Positions 51,654-60,029 of a stretch of 64,000 nucleotides of DNA are shown here, piece after piece; position 1 is the stretch's first letter, and every line of letters starts with the position of its first letter. A model generated the notes under the pieces. That model saw only the letters and a program-made list of their open reading frames with translations, was not told the origin of the DNA and ran no database searches. Made by a program: the position numbers and the translations under genes. Source of the stretch: Nonomuraea typhae (GTDB lineage: Bacteria > Actinomycetota > Actinomycetes > Streptosporangiales > Streptosporangiaceae); NCBI RefSeq assembly GCF_009760925.1, contig NZ_VRLV01000009.1:1-64000 (forward strand). Reading direction: 5' to 3'.

Positions 51654-51770
51654 CAGCGCTGACTTGGGTCATGTGAATTTTCGGTAGATCATGTCAACCG
51701 GTCCAACACGCGGTGTGATCGTTCCGAGACAGATGACGTGCCTGATCACGGAGCTGGGCCGACCGGTTCC

Positions 51771-51786
51771 TGTGACTTGCGTCACT
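51771..51786 (-). promoter_or_regulatory. CRP-type palindrome upstream of protease 4
   Basis: TGTGA-CTTGCG-TCACT, 9 of 10 consensus positions, lies 193 bp before the member 4 start and covers the last codon/stop of member 5. Its centre differs from the other two sites. Confidence 0.45.
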
Positions 51787-52894
51787 TTTCGCTGGAGCCC
51801 TGCGCGTCGGCCTGCCGATAGACCTCCGCGGTGGTGGCGATGAACGGGGGCGCGGAGACCGCGTCGAAGGCGCCGCGGGCGTCCCGGTTCCAGGTCAGGC
51901 TGTTGACGCCGTTGAGGTAGCCGAGCTTGGTTCCCGGCTGGTACTTCCACAGCCACGGGCCGCCGCTCGCGCCCGCCGTCATGTTGCAGGGCTGCAGCAG
52001 CACGCCGTACTGGAGCTCCCTGGTCGGAGCGGTGGTCTTGCTGGTGCCGCCCTGGCACGCCTCCAGCGTCTTGCCGTTGAAGGGGCGGCTGCCGTCGGGC
52101 TGGGGACCCGCCGGGTAACCGAAGGCGTTGATCCGCTGGCCGTACCCCTTGGAGATCGCCAGGCCCTGGCCGCCGGTGTTGTCCTGTAGCTTGCCGACGT
52201 CCTTCATGGTCAGCGAGCCGTCCTTCTGCTTCTCCCAGGTGAAGCCGCGGTGGACGGTGACGAAGGCGTAGTCGAAGTCGTAGTCGCCCTTGCCGGCCCA
52301 GTCCTCGTGGAGGCTGAGCGAGGCGCCGACGTAGATGCCGTCAGGGGTGGTGCCGTCGGGGCCGGGGTTCGGCACGAAGATCCAGTTCTTGGCCTCGCCG
52401 GGCTCGCGGGGGTCGTAGGCGCAGTGGCCCGCGGTGGCGACCACGCTCTTGCTCTTGGAGGCCACGGCGCTGGCCGTGCACCAGAACTCCTTGTTGTGGA
52501 ACAGGAAGAAGACCTTGCCGATGGTCTTGGCCGTCGCGGCGCCCTTCGGCAGGGCGGGCGCGATGTCGCCCGGGGCGGTGGTCACCTTCTTGGCTCTCAG
52601 CGCGGCGGCCGGCACGGAGGTTCCGCCCGAGCCGCGCGATCCACCCGACGTGCCCCCGGCGGTCGAGGAGGGGGCGGGCGCCTTGCCCGCCGGCGTGGCC
52701 GGCGTGTAGCTGTCGGCGGCCTTGAGTCGCTCCGGCCTCCAGTACTCCGCGACCTTCTTCATCTCCGTCTCGGTCTTGGCCATCGCCACGGTCATGACCT
52801 TGCTCGGAGCGGCGTGCGCGATCCCCGTCAGGGCAGGCGTCAGCAGCAGCGCGCCGAGGGCGGCGGCCGCGAGAGACCTGACCGGGGGGATCAT
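51782..52894 (-). CDS. Secreted trypsin-fold serine protease 5 (complete triad)
   Basis: The 370-residue product has a signal peptide (residues 1-29, ending GIAHAAP), a pro-region with a Gly/Ser/Pro-rich linker (about 66-95), His157 (VATAGHC), Asp208 (DYDFDYAFV) and Ser310 (AGASGGPW). It therefore keeps the full catalytic triad and should be active after processing. No long insertion; VHRGFTWEKQKDG links to TGGQGLAI. It is the most diverged member, and its stop overlaps the CRP-like site of member 4. ATG start with AGAAAGG upstream. Confidence 0.9.
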   Translation of the reverse strand: MIPPVRSLAAAALGALLLTPALTGIAHAAPSKVMTVAMAKTETEMKKVAEYWRPERLKAADSYTPATPAGKAPAPSSTAGGTSGGSRGSGGTSVPAAALRAKKVTTAPGDIAPALPKGAATAKTIGKVFFLFHNKEFWCTASAVASKSKSVVATAGHCAYDPREPGEAKNWIFVPNPGPDGTTPDGIYVGASLSLHEDWAGKGDYDFDYAFVTVHRGFTWEKQKDGSLTMKDVGKLQDNTGGQGLAISKGYGQRINAFGYPAGPQPDGSRPFNGKTLEACQGGTSKTTAPTRELQYGVLLQPCNMTAGASGGPWLWKYQPGTKLGYLNGVNSLTWNRDARGAFDAVSAPPFIATTAEVYRQADAQGSSEK

Positions 52895-53072
52895 GAAATG
52901 CCTTTCTTGGGGTCGTAAGGGAGGATTTTTCCAGATCGACTCACTCTATGGCAGCTTGGATGGAGATTTGTTATCTGATCAAGGTTGACGTGTGTCCCAT
53001 AAAGCCCATGTGAGGCAAGGATCCCGCGCGTCGGTCGTTGGTGATGCAAGATCTGCGAGGAAGGCTGCGGGT

Positions 53073-53444
53073 ATGCGACTCATGTGTCTCGCCGTCCTTT
53101 CATGTACGGCTATCGCTGCTGGTCCGGCCGCAAATGCGGCGGCTCCGCCGGACTCTCCGCCTAAGAACGGATACGTGCTCACCACCGGTGCCAAGCACGT
53201 TCTTCTCGTATGCGACGGCAAGCCGAGCATGCACCCGCGGGCCGCCGAGGCGTGCGCCGCGCTGTCCAGCGCCTCGGGCGACTTCGGGCGCCTGCCGGTG
53301 GCCCAGGTCTTCTGCACCAAGGAGTACAACCCGGTGCACGTCTCGGCCACCGGCGTCTGGGAGGACCGGCTGGTCCGCTTCGTCGGGGTCTACGGCAACC
53401 GGTGCGAGATGAACGCCGCCACCGGGCCCGTGTTCGCGTTCTGA
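53073..53444 (+). CDS. Subtilisin-inhibitor-like (SSI) secreted protease inhibitor
   Basis: The 123-residue product has a signal peptide (about 1-24) and an SSI-type domain. Cys47/Cys61 and Cys81/Cys111 match the two SSI disulfides in order, and the end NRCEMNAATGPVFAF is family-like. The reactive-site loop reads VFCTKEYNPV; by alignment the P1 residue is Lys83, which predicts inhibition of trypsin-like enzymes. It is encoded on the plus strand between protease members 5 and 6. ATG 53073 follows GAGGAAGG. Confidence 0.88.
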   Translation: MRLMCLAVLSCTAIAAGPAANAAAPPDSPPKNGYVLTTGAKHVLLVCDGKPSMHPRAAEACAALSSASGDFGRLPVAQVFCTKEYNPVHVSATGVWEDRLVRFVGVYGNRCEMNAATGPVFAF

Positions 53445-53446
53445 CC

Positions 53447-53479
53447 GGAAAGTCCCCGGGAAGGGCCCGGGGACTTCCG
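53447..53479. terminator. Bidirectional hairpin between the SSI gene and protease 6
   Basis: AGTCCCCGGG (53451-53460) pairs with CCCGGGGACT (53466-53475); flanking GGAA/TTCC extends the stem. It lies between two convergent stops 48 bp apart and probably ends both transcripts. Confidence 0.82.
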
Positions 53480-53491
53480 CTCGCGGGCAGG

Positions 53492-54616
53492 TCAGAGAGG
53501 CAGGTTGCCCGTCCACCGGTTGGCGGCGGCCTTGTAGACCTTGTAGGTGTCGGTGTTGAAGTACGGCGACGAGATGTGGTCGTAGCGGTCGTTGCCGTCG
53601 GTGTCCCACGCCACGCTGTTGACGCCGATCAGGTAGCCGGTGCGTGAGGCGCTCTTGTAGTTCCAGATGAACGGCCCGCCGCTCGCGCCGGCGGTGAAGG
53701 AGCACTTGAAGCCGATGTGCTCCTGCAGGTTGTACCTGGGCGCCTCCGGCATCGGCTTGGTCTTGCCGTAGCACCACTTCATCGTGCGGCCGGTGAACGG
53801 CTTGTCGCCGTCGGGGTGCTCGCCGGCCGGGTAGCCGAAGGAGAAGACGTTCAGCTTGGTGCTGCGGTTCCAGGTGAAGCCCTGGCCGCCGACGTTGTCA
53901 CCGAGACGGCCGACGTTCTTGACCGTCCACTGCCACTTGTTGGCGACCTTCTCCCACTTGACCTTGATGCCGTTGTAGACGTTGACGAAGGCGTAGTCGA
54001 AGTCGTAGTCCTCCTTCACCACGAAGTCGTCGTGGGCGTTGAACGTCTTGGCGGCGTAGATGCCGTAGGGCGCCTTGCCCTCCCATGCGCTGTTGCCGTC
54101 CCAGTACGACGGGATGAAGACCCAGTTGTCGTAGAAGACGTCGGTCTTGGTGTCGTAGACGCAGTGCGCCGACGTCGCCACCAGGTTGCGGAACTTGCCC
54201 TGGACCGAGCTGGCCGAGCAGAAGCGCCAGCTCTTCGGGTCGGTCGGGTTGGCGCCGGGCAGGGTGAAGAAGACGCGTCCGACGGTGTTGGGCAGGTTGA
54301 CGTGCTTGCTCTTCTTGGCTGTGGTCTTCTCCTCGCCGACCGGCGGGACCGATCCGGGCGGGCCGTCGGGGGTCTGGATGCCGCCCTTGACTCCCTTGGT
54401 GGAGATGTCCAGGGAATCCTTCATGTCCGTGGCCAGCCGGATGCGGTCGGGCGTCCAGAACTGTACGGCCTGTGCTGCGGGCGTCGTCGCGTTCCTGGAG
54501 ACGACGTCCTTGGGTGCCTGTGTCGCGGATGCGCTGGCGCTCATCGCGCTCGTGGCCAGTCCCATGGCCAGGAGGGCGGCGAGGGGAATCGCGATGCGCC
54601 GTGCTCGGGAAATCAT
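53492..54616 (-). CDS. Secreted trypsin-fold serine protease 6 (complete triad)
   Basis: The 374-residue product has a signal peptide ending MSASASATQ, a pro-region (about 35-100), HVNLPNTVGRVFF, His151 (VATSAHC), Asp207 (DYDFDYAFV) and Ser312 (AGASGGPF). The triad is intact. About 20 residues link VYNG to VGRLGDNVGGQG, so it is of the short type. It is first in transcription order. ATG start with AAGGAG; a TATAAC -10-like hexamer is at 54754-54759. Confidence 0.9.
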   Translation of the reverse strand: MISRARRIAIPLAALLAMGLATSAMSASASATQAPKDVVSRNATTPAAQAVQFWTPDRIRLATDMKDSLDISTKGVKGGIQTPDGPPGSVPPVGEEKTTAKKSKHVNLPNTVGRVFFTLPGANPTDPKSWRFCSASSVQGKFRNLVATSAHCVYDTKTDVFYDNWVFIPSYWDGNSAWEGKAPYGIYAAKTFNAHDDFVVKEDYDFDYAFVNVYNGIKVKWEKVANKWQWTVKNVGRLGDNVGGQGFTWNRSTKLNVFSFGYPAGEHPDGDKPFTGRTMKWCYGKTKPMPEAPRYNLQEHIGFKCSFTAGASGGPFIWNYKSASRTGYLIGVNSVAWDTDGNDRYDHISSPYFNTDTYKVYKAAANRWTGNLPL

Positions 54617-54935
54617 GGAGCTCCTTCCAGTTCTCGGCGGCCCAGAGCGGGGTACTGCGCCCCGGTGGGCCAGGAAAACGCTCGGAACGCTAATGAATGG
54701 CGCGCGGCGGGATCCATGAAACGACGGGAAAAAGTCTGGGCCGGTTCCGTTCCGTTATAGAGATAGCAATTGGGCATGTATTCTCAATCGGTATTCGCGC
54801 AGGTCCCGATGGTGCCGGAAATTCATTCTCCCCATGAATAACAGTGGCCACTTCCGGCAATGCGCGGCCGCTGCCCACTCCGGCAAGAAACATCACACCC
54901 GCGCCAACCGAATGTTGTTCTGGTTAGATGAGGGC
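54617..54935. other. Divergent intergenic region, no gene seen
   Basis: This 319-bp stretch separates protease 6 from the thiolase gene. It is more AT-rich than its flanks. On the minus strand TATAAC (54759-54754) is a possible -10 about 140 bp before protease 6. None of the array's shared leader block or CRP-like palindromes is present here. I see no convincing coding region. Confidence 0.5.
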
Positions 54936-56396
54936 ATGGACCCGCGCACCCCCTGCCTCGTCGGCGCCGCCCAGCTGACCGTCCGCTCGCAGCCGGGGCC
55001 GGAGCCCCTGGACCTCTGGGAGCACGTGGCCCGCGAGGCGGCGCGGGAGGCGGGGCTGGCGCCCTCCCGGCTGGATTCGATCGGGCTCGTGTACACCGAC
55101 TCCTGGCAGTACGACGCTCCGCCGTACCGGCTGGCCGAACGGCTCGGCGCGGCGCCGCGCCACGGCGTCTACTCCCGGGTCAGCGGTACGGCGCCGCAGC
55201 TGCTCATCGGTGAGGCGGCGCGGCGGATCGCGGCGGGGGAGATGGACAGCGCGCTGGTGGCGGGGGCCGAGGCGCTGGCCACGCGGCGGCACTATCGCAA
55301 GGCGGGCGAGCACGTGGCGTGGAGTCATCCAGCCCATCCGAAGCCGCCCTACGGGTGGGACCGGCCGCCGCATCCGGCGGAATTGGCGCATGAGTTGTTC
55401 CTGCCTGTGCACACCTATCCGATTCTGGAGACGGCGCGGCGCTATTCGAGGGAGTCAGGCGGCAAAACGGGAAAAAACGGTATAAATCGTGAAATGTCGG
55501 AGCGAGCGGTGTTCATGGCGGGTATGTCGCAGGTGGCCGCGGCCAATCCCCACGCCTGGTACCGCGAGGAGCTCACTCCCGACGACCTCCTCGGCGGCCG
55601 GTTCGTCGGCTGGCCGTACACCAGCAACACGGTCGCGACGCTGGAGGTCGACCAGGCCGCCGCCGTCATCCTGGTCAGCTCCGCGCTGGCCGACTCGCTC
55701 GGCGTGCCCCGCGAAGGGCGCGTCTACCTGCGCGGCTGGGCCTACGCCGAGGACACCTGGGAGGTGGCCGCCCGGCCCTCGCTGGCGAGCTCGCCCGCGG
55801 TCGCCGCGGCGGCACGGGCCGCCTTCGACCGGGCCGGGCTGTCCCTCGACGACATGGCCGCCCTGGACCTTTACTCCTGCTTCGCCATCGCCGTCCGGAT
55901 GGCCTGCGACGCCCTGAACCTCGACCTCGCGGACCGGCGCGGCGTCACGGTCACCGGCGGCCTGCCGTACGCGGGCGGCCCGGCGAGCAACTACGTCCTG
56001 CACTCGACCGCCACCATGGCCGGCCTCCTGCGCGCCCAGGGCGGCCACGGCCTGGTCACCGGCGTGGGCATGCACATGACCAAGCACGCCTACGCCGTCT
56101 GGTCCACTGAACCGGGCGGTACCGGGGATGTCGGGAGTGCGCCGGTGTACGCCGCGGCCCCGGTGCCTCTGCGCGAGGTGTACGCGGGACCCGCCACCGT
56201 GGCCGGCTACACCGTCGCCCACGGCCGCGACGGCGCCCCCGAGCGCGCGATCCTGGTCGCCGACGTCCCCGGCGGCGCCCGTGCCCATGCCGTGGTACGG
56301 CGGGCCGACCTGCTGGCCGACGCCGAGTCCCGGGAACTGGTGGGGCAGCCGGTGACCCTGCGCACCGAGGGACACGTGAACGTAGCCGATTGGTGA
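54936..56396 (+). CDS. Thiolase-like acetyl-CoA acetyltransferase (SCP-x type)
   Basis: The 486-residue protein has a thiolase fold, with SGTAPQLLIGEAARRIAAGEMDSALVAGAEA, DLYSCFAIAVRMACDAL and the C-terminal active-site region VTGVGMHMTKHAYAVWS, followed by an extra beta-rich domain of about 80 residues as in SCP-x/acetyl-CoA acetyltransferase-like proteins. A short AT-rich insertion-like stretch (55455-55495, encoding GGKTGKNGINREM) interrupts a conserved helix. ATG 54936 gives the family N-terminus (CLVGAAQ). Role probably fatty acid or sterol side-chain degradation. Confidence 0.87.
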   Translation: MDPRTPCLVGAAQLTVRSQPGPEPLDLWEHVAREAAREAGLAPSRLDSIGLVYTDSWQYDAPPYRLAERLGAAPRHGVYSRVSGTAPQLLIGEAARRIAAGEMDSALVAGAEALATRRHYRKAGEHVAWSHPAHPKPPYGWDRPPHPAELAHELFLPVHTYPILETARRYSRESGGKTGKNGINREMSERAVFMAGMSQVAAANPHAWYREELTPDDLLGGRFVGWPYTSNTVATLEVDQAAAVILVSSALADSLGVPREGRVYLRGWAYAEDTWEVAARPSLASSPAVAAAARAAFDRAGLSLDDMAALDLYSCFAIAVRMACDALNLDLADRRGVTVTGGLPYAGGPASNYVLHSTATMAGLLRAQGGHGLVTGVGMHMTKHAYAVWSTEPGGTGDVGSAPVYAAAPVPLREVYAGPATVAGYTVAHGRDGAPERAILVADVPGGARAHAVVRRADLLADAESRELVGQPVTLRTEGHVNVADW

Positions 56397-56455
56397 CAGG
56401 GAAACCCGATGCACTGCCGTAGTCGAGTCGCTACCCTTCGTGTGTTGACATTTTT

Positions 56456-56758
56456 ATGTCAGCGGCGAACGCTGGAGTCATGCGGAGGACCACGGTGCGC
56501 ATCGACGAAACGCTCCTCAACGAGGCGAAGGCGTACGCAGCACGCAACGGACGCAGTCTCACCTCGGTCATGGAGGACGCTTTGCGACAACTACTCAACC
56601 GTTCCACGGAAGCGGGCCAGCGGCCCCGCGTGGAACTGCCCACCTATGGTGATCCGGCCGACCGCGGCAAGGTGGATCTCAGCCCGGAGCGGATCGCCGA
56701 ACTCCTGCTGGAGGACGACCTCGAGTACGTCCGGAGGTTCTGCAGTGAAGATGCTTGA
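56456..56758 (+). CDS. VapB-type ribbon-helix-helix antitoxin
   Basis: The 100-residue product has an RHH head (RRTTVRIDETLLNEAKAYAARNGRSLTSVMEDALRQLL) and a C-terminal acidic, toxin-binding tail. ATG 56480 (MRRTTV) is an alternative start eight codons in. It overlaps the downstream PIN gene by 14 bp, as in many vapBC operons. It should neutralise the toxin and repress the operon. Confidence 0.88.
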   Translation: MSAANAGVMRRTTVRIDETLLNEAKAYAARNGRSLTSVMEDALRQLLNRSTEAGQRPRVELPTYGDPADRGKVDLSPERIAELLLEDDLEYVRRFCSEDA

Positions 56759-57170
56759 CGTCAACGTCCTGCTCTACGCGCACCGTGAGGATGCGGTGCA
56801 TCATCCGGAGTCCATCGCTCTCGTCCATTCGCTCGTGAACGGTGACACAGCGTACGCCGTCTGTGACTTCGTCATCAACGGATTCCTGCGAAACGCCACC
56901 GACCGGCGCCTTCCACGGCCGACGCCGATCCCCATAGCGCTGGCGTTCGCCTCGCAGGTGCGCAACCAGGCCCACGCGGTCAAGGTCGGGGGAGGCGAGC
57001 GGCATTGGACGATCTTCAGCAATCTGTGCCAGGAGACTCCGGCGCGGGGGAAGCTCGTCGCCGACGCTTACCTGGCCGCGCTGGCCATCGAGCATGGTTG
57101 CGAATTCGTGACCTATGACAAGGACTTCGCCAAGTTCAAGGGGTTGCATTGGACGTCACTGCTCAACTGA
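56745..57170 (+). CDS. VapC-type PIN-domain toxin
   Basis: The 141-residue PIN domain begins KMLDVNVLLYAHRED with the first catalytic Asp; the later acidic residues are in GKLVADAYLAALAIEHGCEFVTYDKDF. Such toxins cleave tRNA or rRNA. GTG 56745 has GGAGG 7 nt upstream; ATG 56751 is an alternative. The middle acidic position reads INGFLRNAT, as in the subfamily with SGFLR at this place. Confidence 0.88.
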   Translation: MKMLDVNVLLYAHREDAVHHPESIALVHSLVNGDTAYAVCDFVINGFLRNATDRRLPRPTPIPIALAFASQVRNQAHAVKVGGGERHWTIFSNLCQETPARGKLVADAYLAALAIEHGCEFVTYDKDFAKFKGLHWTSLLN

Positions 57171-57215
57171 ACTGAGGCGGAGGGCGCAAGCCGTACTACT
57201 CGGCAAGGATCGCTG

Positions 57216-58115
57216 GTGACCGACCAGTTCGACGTCATCGAGGCAGGCGCGAAGGGGCGCCGGCGATGGGTCGGCATCCTGGTGCTTGTCGGGCTGCTCG
57301 CGATCCCCGTCGTCAGCCTGGTGACCAGCCGCGAGCCCGAGCCGGTCGAGCCTCCGGCGCCCACCCCCACCACCCGGGATCCGATCGCGTCCCTGTCGAG
57401 GGTCACCTCGGCGCCCAACGTCCTGCATGCCAAGGCGCGGGTCAAGGGGGGCGAGGAGATCATCGAGGTGGTGTTCCCGCACGGGTTGCGGGCCGAGGTG
57501 CGGTATCCGGCCGAGATGCAGCTGGACGCGCTCGGGTCACGGCCGTTCGTGGGGATGTGGATCAGGGGTGAGGAGTTCCCCGTGTACCGGGCGCTGGTGG
57601 CGCCGTACGCGGGCGACGTGGAGGTCACGCGGGGGGCGAAGAAGCCGTTGCGGTCGTTCACGCCTGACGTGACGCTCTGGCCGCGGCCGCCGGGCGGGGG
57701 GCTGGTGGGGCAGGTCATGTTGTTTGCCTATGGGCCTTGGCGGATGGCGATGTACGACCGGCCGGCGGGGTTGCGGTTCGAGGCGCGGATGGCGCTGGCC
57801 ACCAAGCTGAAGGGCGCGGTGACCAAGGACGGGTATCTGGTGCTGAAGGCGTCCGGGCCTATTCGGCTGGCGGCTCCCGGGGACGGGCGGCGGCGGGATC
57901 CGGTGGGGCCGCAGTTGCTGTTCGGCGGGGGGTCGGGGGACATGCTGACGATCGTGCCGACGCCCGGGTGCGCGTTGCCGGAGGTGCCGGACGCGATGGG
58001 GGCGCGGGGGCGGCCGACCGAGTCCGTGTGCATGGGCGATTTCATGGTGGCGGCCTCGGGGGCCGAGTGGTTCGTGAAGGCGGCCGTCAGCAAGATCCGT
58101 ATCAAGGTCAAGTAG
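57216..58115 (+). CDS. Membrane-anchored protein of unknown function
   Basis: The 299-residue product has a short cytosolic head, one membrane helix (RRWVGILVLVGLLAIPVVSLV), a Pro-rich linker and a large external domain of mostly beta character (GGEEIIEVVFPHGLRAEVRYP..., ending FVKAAVSKIRIKVK). Two Cys (PTPGCALP and ESVCMGDF) may pair. GTG 57216. It starts 45 bp after the toxin gene. Family not recognised. Confidence 0.72.
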   Translation: MTDQFDVIEAGAKGRRRWVGILVLVGLLAIPVVSLVTSREPEPVEPPAPTPTTRDPIASLSRVTSAPNVLHAKARVKGGEEIIEVVFPHGLRAEVRYPAEMQLDALGSRPFVGMWIRGEEFPVYRALVAPYAGDVEVTRGAKKPLRSFTPDVTLWPRPPGGGLVGQVMLFAYGPWRMAMYDRPAGLRFEARMALATKLKGAVTKDGYLVLKASGPIRLAAPGDGRRRDPVGPQLLFGGGSGDMLTIVPTPGCALPEVPDAMGARGRPTESVCMGDFMVAASGAEWFVKAAVSKIRIKVK

Positions 58116-58124
58116 GGTGCGGCC

Positions 58125-59081
58125 ATGTTCGCCGTAACCGCCGCACAGACCGATCCCGACCATCCGCTCGCCGGCCTGAGACTGGGCGAGCACCCCGAGC
58201 CGAAGGCGCCCGACGGCTGGACCACCGTGACCGTCAAGGCAGCCGCGCTCAACCACCACGACCTGTGGACGCTGAAGGGGGTGGGCATCCGCCAGGAGCG
58301 CCTGCCGATCGTGCTCGGCTGTGACGCCGCCGGGCTCGACGAGGACGGCAACGAGGTGATCGTGCACTCGGTCATCGGCTCGGGCGCCGACGAGACGCTC
58401 GATCCCAAGCGCTCGCTGCTGTCGGAGCACTACGACGGCACGTTCGCCGAACGGGTGGCCGTGCCGCGGCGCAACCTCGTGCCCAAGCCGGCGACGATCA
58501 GCTTCGAGGAGGCGGCCTGCCTGCCCACCGCGTGGCTGACCGCCTACCGGATGTTGTTCGACAAGGCCGGGCTGCAGCCGGGCGCGACCGTGCTGGTGCA
58601 GGGCGCCGGCGGTGGCGTGGCCACGGCGCTGGTGGCGCTGGGCCGGGCGGGCGGCTACCGGGTGTGGGCGACCAGCAGGTCGGAGGAGAAACGGGCCCGT
58701 GCCCGCGAACTCGGCGCCGACCAGGTCTTCGAGCCCGGCGCGCGGCTGCCGGAGCGGGTGGACGCGGTCATGGAGACCGTGGGCCAGGCCACCTGGGCGC
58801 ACTCGCTCAAGTCGCTCAAGCCGGGCGGGCGCATCGTGGTCTCGGGCGCCACCAGCGGCGCGGTTCCCTCCGCTGACCTGCAGCGGGTGTTCTTCCTGCA
58901 GTTGTCCGTGATCGGTTCCACGATGGGCACCCGCGACCAGTTGCAGCGCCTGGCCGTCTTCCTGGAGCAGACCGGGGTGCGCCCGGCCATCGACAGGACG
59001 CTTCCGCTCGCCGAGGCCACGGCCGGGTTCGCCGCCATGCACGAGGGCGACCTCTTCGGGAAGATCGTCTTCACCGCCTGA
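58125..59081 (+). CDS. Zinc-independent quinone oxidoreductase-type dehydrogenase (MDR)
   Basis: The 318-residue MDR protein has the GroES-like head (NHHDLWTLKGVGI, VLGCDAAGLDEDG) and a Rossmann domain with GAGGGVATALVALGRAGG. The catalytic zinc Cys/His set is not evident, so it resembles quinone reductase-like enzymes. Substrate unknown. It starts 9 bp after the upstream orphan and is probably co-transcribed. Confidence 0.86.
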   Translation: MFAVTAAQTDPDHPLAGLRLGEHPEPKAPDGWTTVTVKAAALNHHDLWTLKGVGIRQERLPIVLGCDAAGLDEDGNEVIVHSVIGSGADETLDPKRSLLSEHYDGTFAERVAVPRRNLVPKPATISFEEAACLPTAWLTAYRMLFDKAGLQPGATVLVQGAGGGVATALVALGRAGGYRVWATSRSEEKRARARELGADQVFEPGARLPERVDAVMETVGQATWAHSLKSLKPGGRIVVSGATSGAVPSADLQRVFFLQLSVIGSTMGTRDQLQRLAVFLEQTGVRPAIDRTLPLAEATAGFAAMHEGDLFGKIVFTA

Positions 59082-59156
59082 ATAAGTGACGGGTTACTTG
59101 TCCGATTCCTGGGTGGTACAAAGAAAAGGGAGCTGTATCACCCAGGAGGCCCCGTC

Positions 59157-60002
59157 ATGGACGTTGAGCCCTTCGGCCCCGGATCGATGCACTGGGACAC
59201 GGCCGGCGAGTACCGCAACCTGCTGGTGGCCGGCAGCGCGCTGATCCTGCAGACCATGCACCCCGCCGTGGGAGCCGCCGTCGCCGCGCACTCCACCTAC
59301 AAGGCCGACCCGTGGGGACGGCTCGAGCGCACCCTCACCTCCGTGCAGACCTGGGTGTACGGCGGAGCCGACGGCCCCGCCGAGGGCCGGAGGCTGCGCG
59401 ACCTCCATGCCCTGATCAGCGGCGTGGACGAGCGGGGCCGCAGCTACCACGCGCTCAACGGGGAAGCGTGGGCCTGGGTGCACTGGTCGTTGTTCGAACG
59501 GTTCCTGGTGCTGAACCGGGTCTTCGGCACGCCGTACTCGCCGGAGGGGGAGGAACGGCTGCTGGCCGAGTCGCGGCAGCTCGGGCGCATCCTGCACGTC
59601 GCCGAGCGGGAGATGCCTCAGGACATGACCGCCTTCCGCGCCTATTTCACCGCGATGGTGACCGATCGGCTGGAGCCGCATCCGACGGCCGTGGACGTGC
59701 TGGCGGTCCTGCACGGAACCCCCGCGCCGCCCCGGCTGCCCGCGGCCGTGCGCCGGCTGTGGATGCCGGTGGGGGTGGCCTCGGGGGAGTTCAACCACTT
59801 CATCACCGTGGGCACGTTGCCGCCGGCCGTACGGGACAAGCTCGGGCTGGAGTGGACGGCACGGGATGAGCGGCGGCTGCACAGGCTCGGCAGGCTGATC
59901 GCCCGGGTGACGCCGCGGCTGCCGGAAAGGCTGCGGTACATGCCGATCGCCTACCAGGCCCGCCGCGGTGCCCGCACCCACATCCCCCAGGACGCTGCCT
60001 AA
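59157..60002 (+). CDS. MpaB/DUF2236 family oxygenase-like protein
   Basis: The 281-residue helical protein has the conserved head of this family (PGSMHWDTAGEYRNLLVAGSALILQTMHPAVGAAVAAHS) with a conserved His (MHP), and a second His-rich segment ALNGEAWAWVHWSLFE. Relatives use haem or iron to oxidise unsaturated hydrocarbons (latex-clearing-protein-like). ATG 59157 has CCAGGAGG upstream. Confidence 0.85.
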   Translation: MDVEPFGPGSMHWDTAGEYRNLLVAGSALILQTMHPAVGAAVAAHSTYKADPWGRLERTLTSVQTWVYGGADGPAEGRRLRDLHALISGVDERGRSYHALNGEAWAWVHWSLFERFLVLNRVFGTPYSPEGEERLLAESRQLGRILHVAEREMPQDMTAFRAYFTAMVTDRLEPHPTAVDVLAVLHGTPAPPRLPAAVRRLWMPVGVASGEFNHFITVGTLPPAVRDKLGLEWTARDERRLHRLGRLIARVTPRLPERLRYMPIAYQARRGARTHIPQDAA

Positions 60003-60029
60003 CGCAGTATGTGTCCCGGGGAAGGCTGT

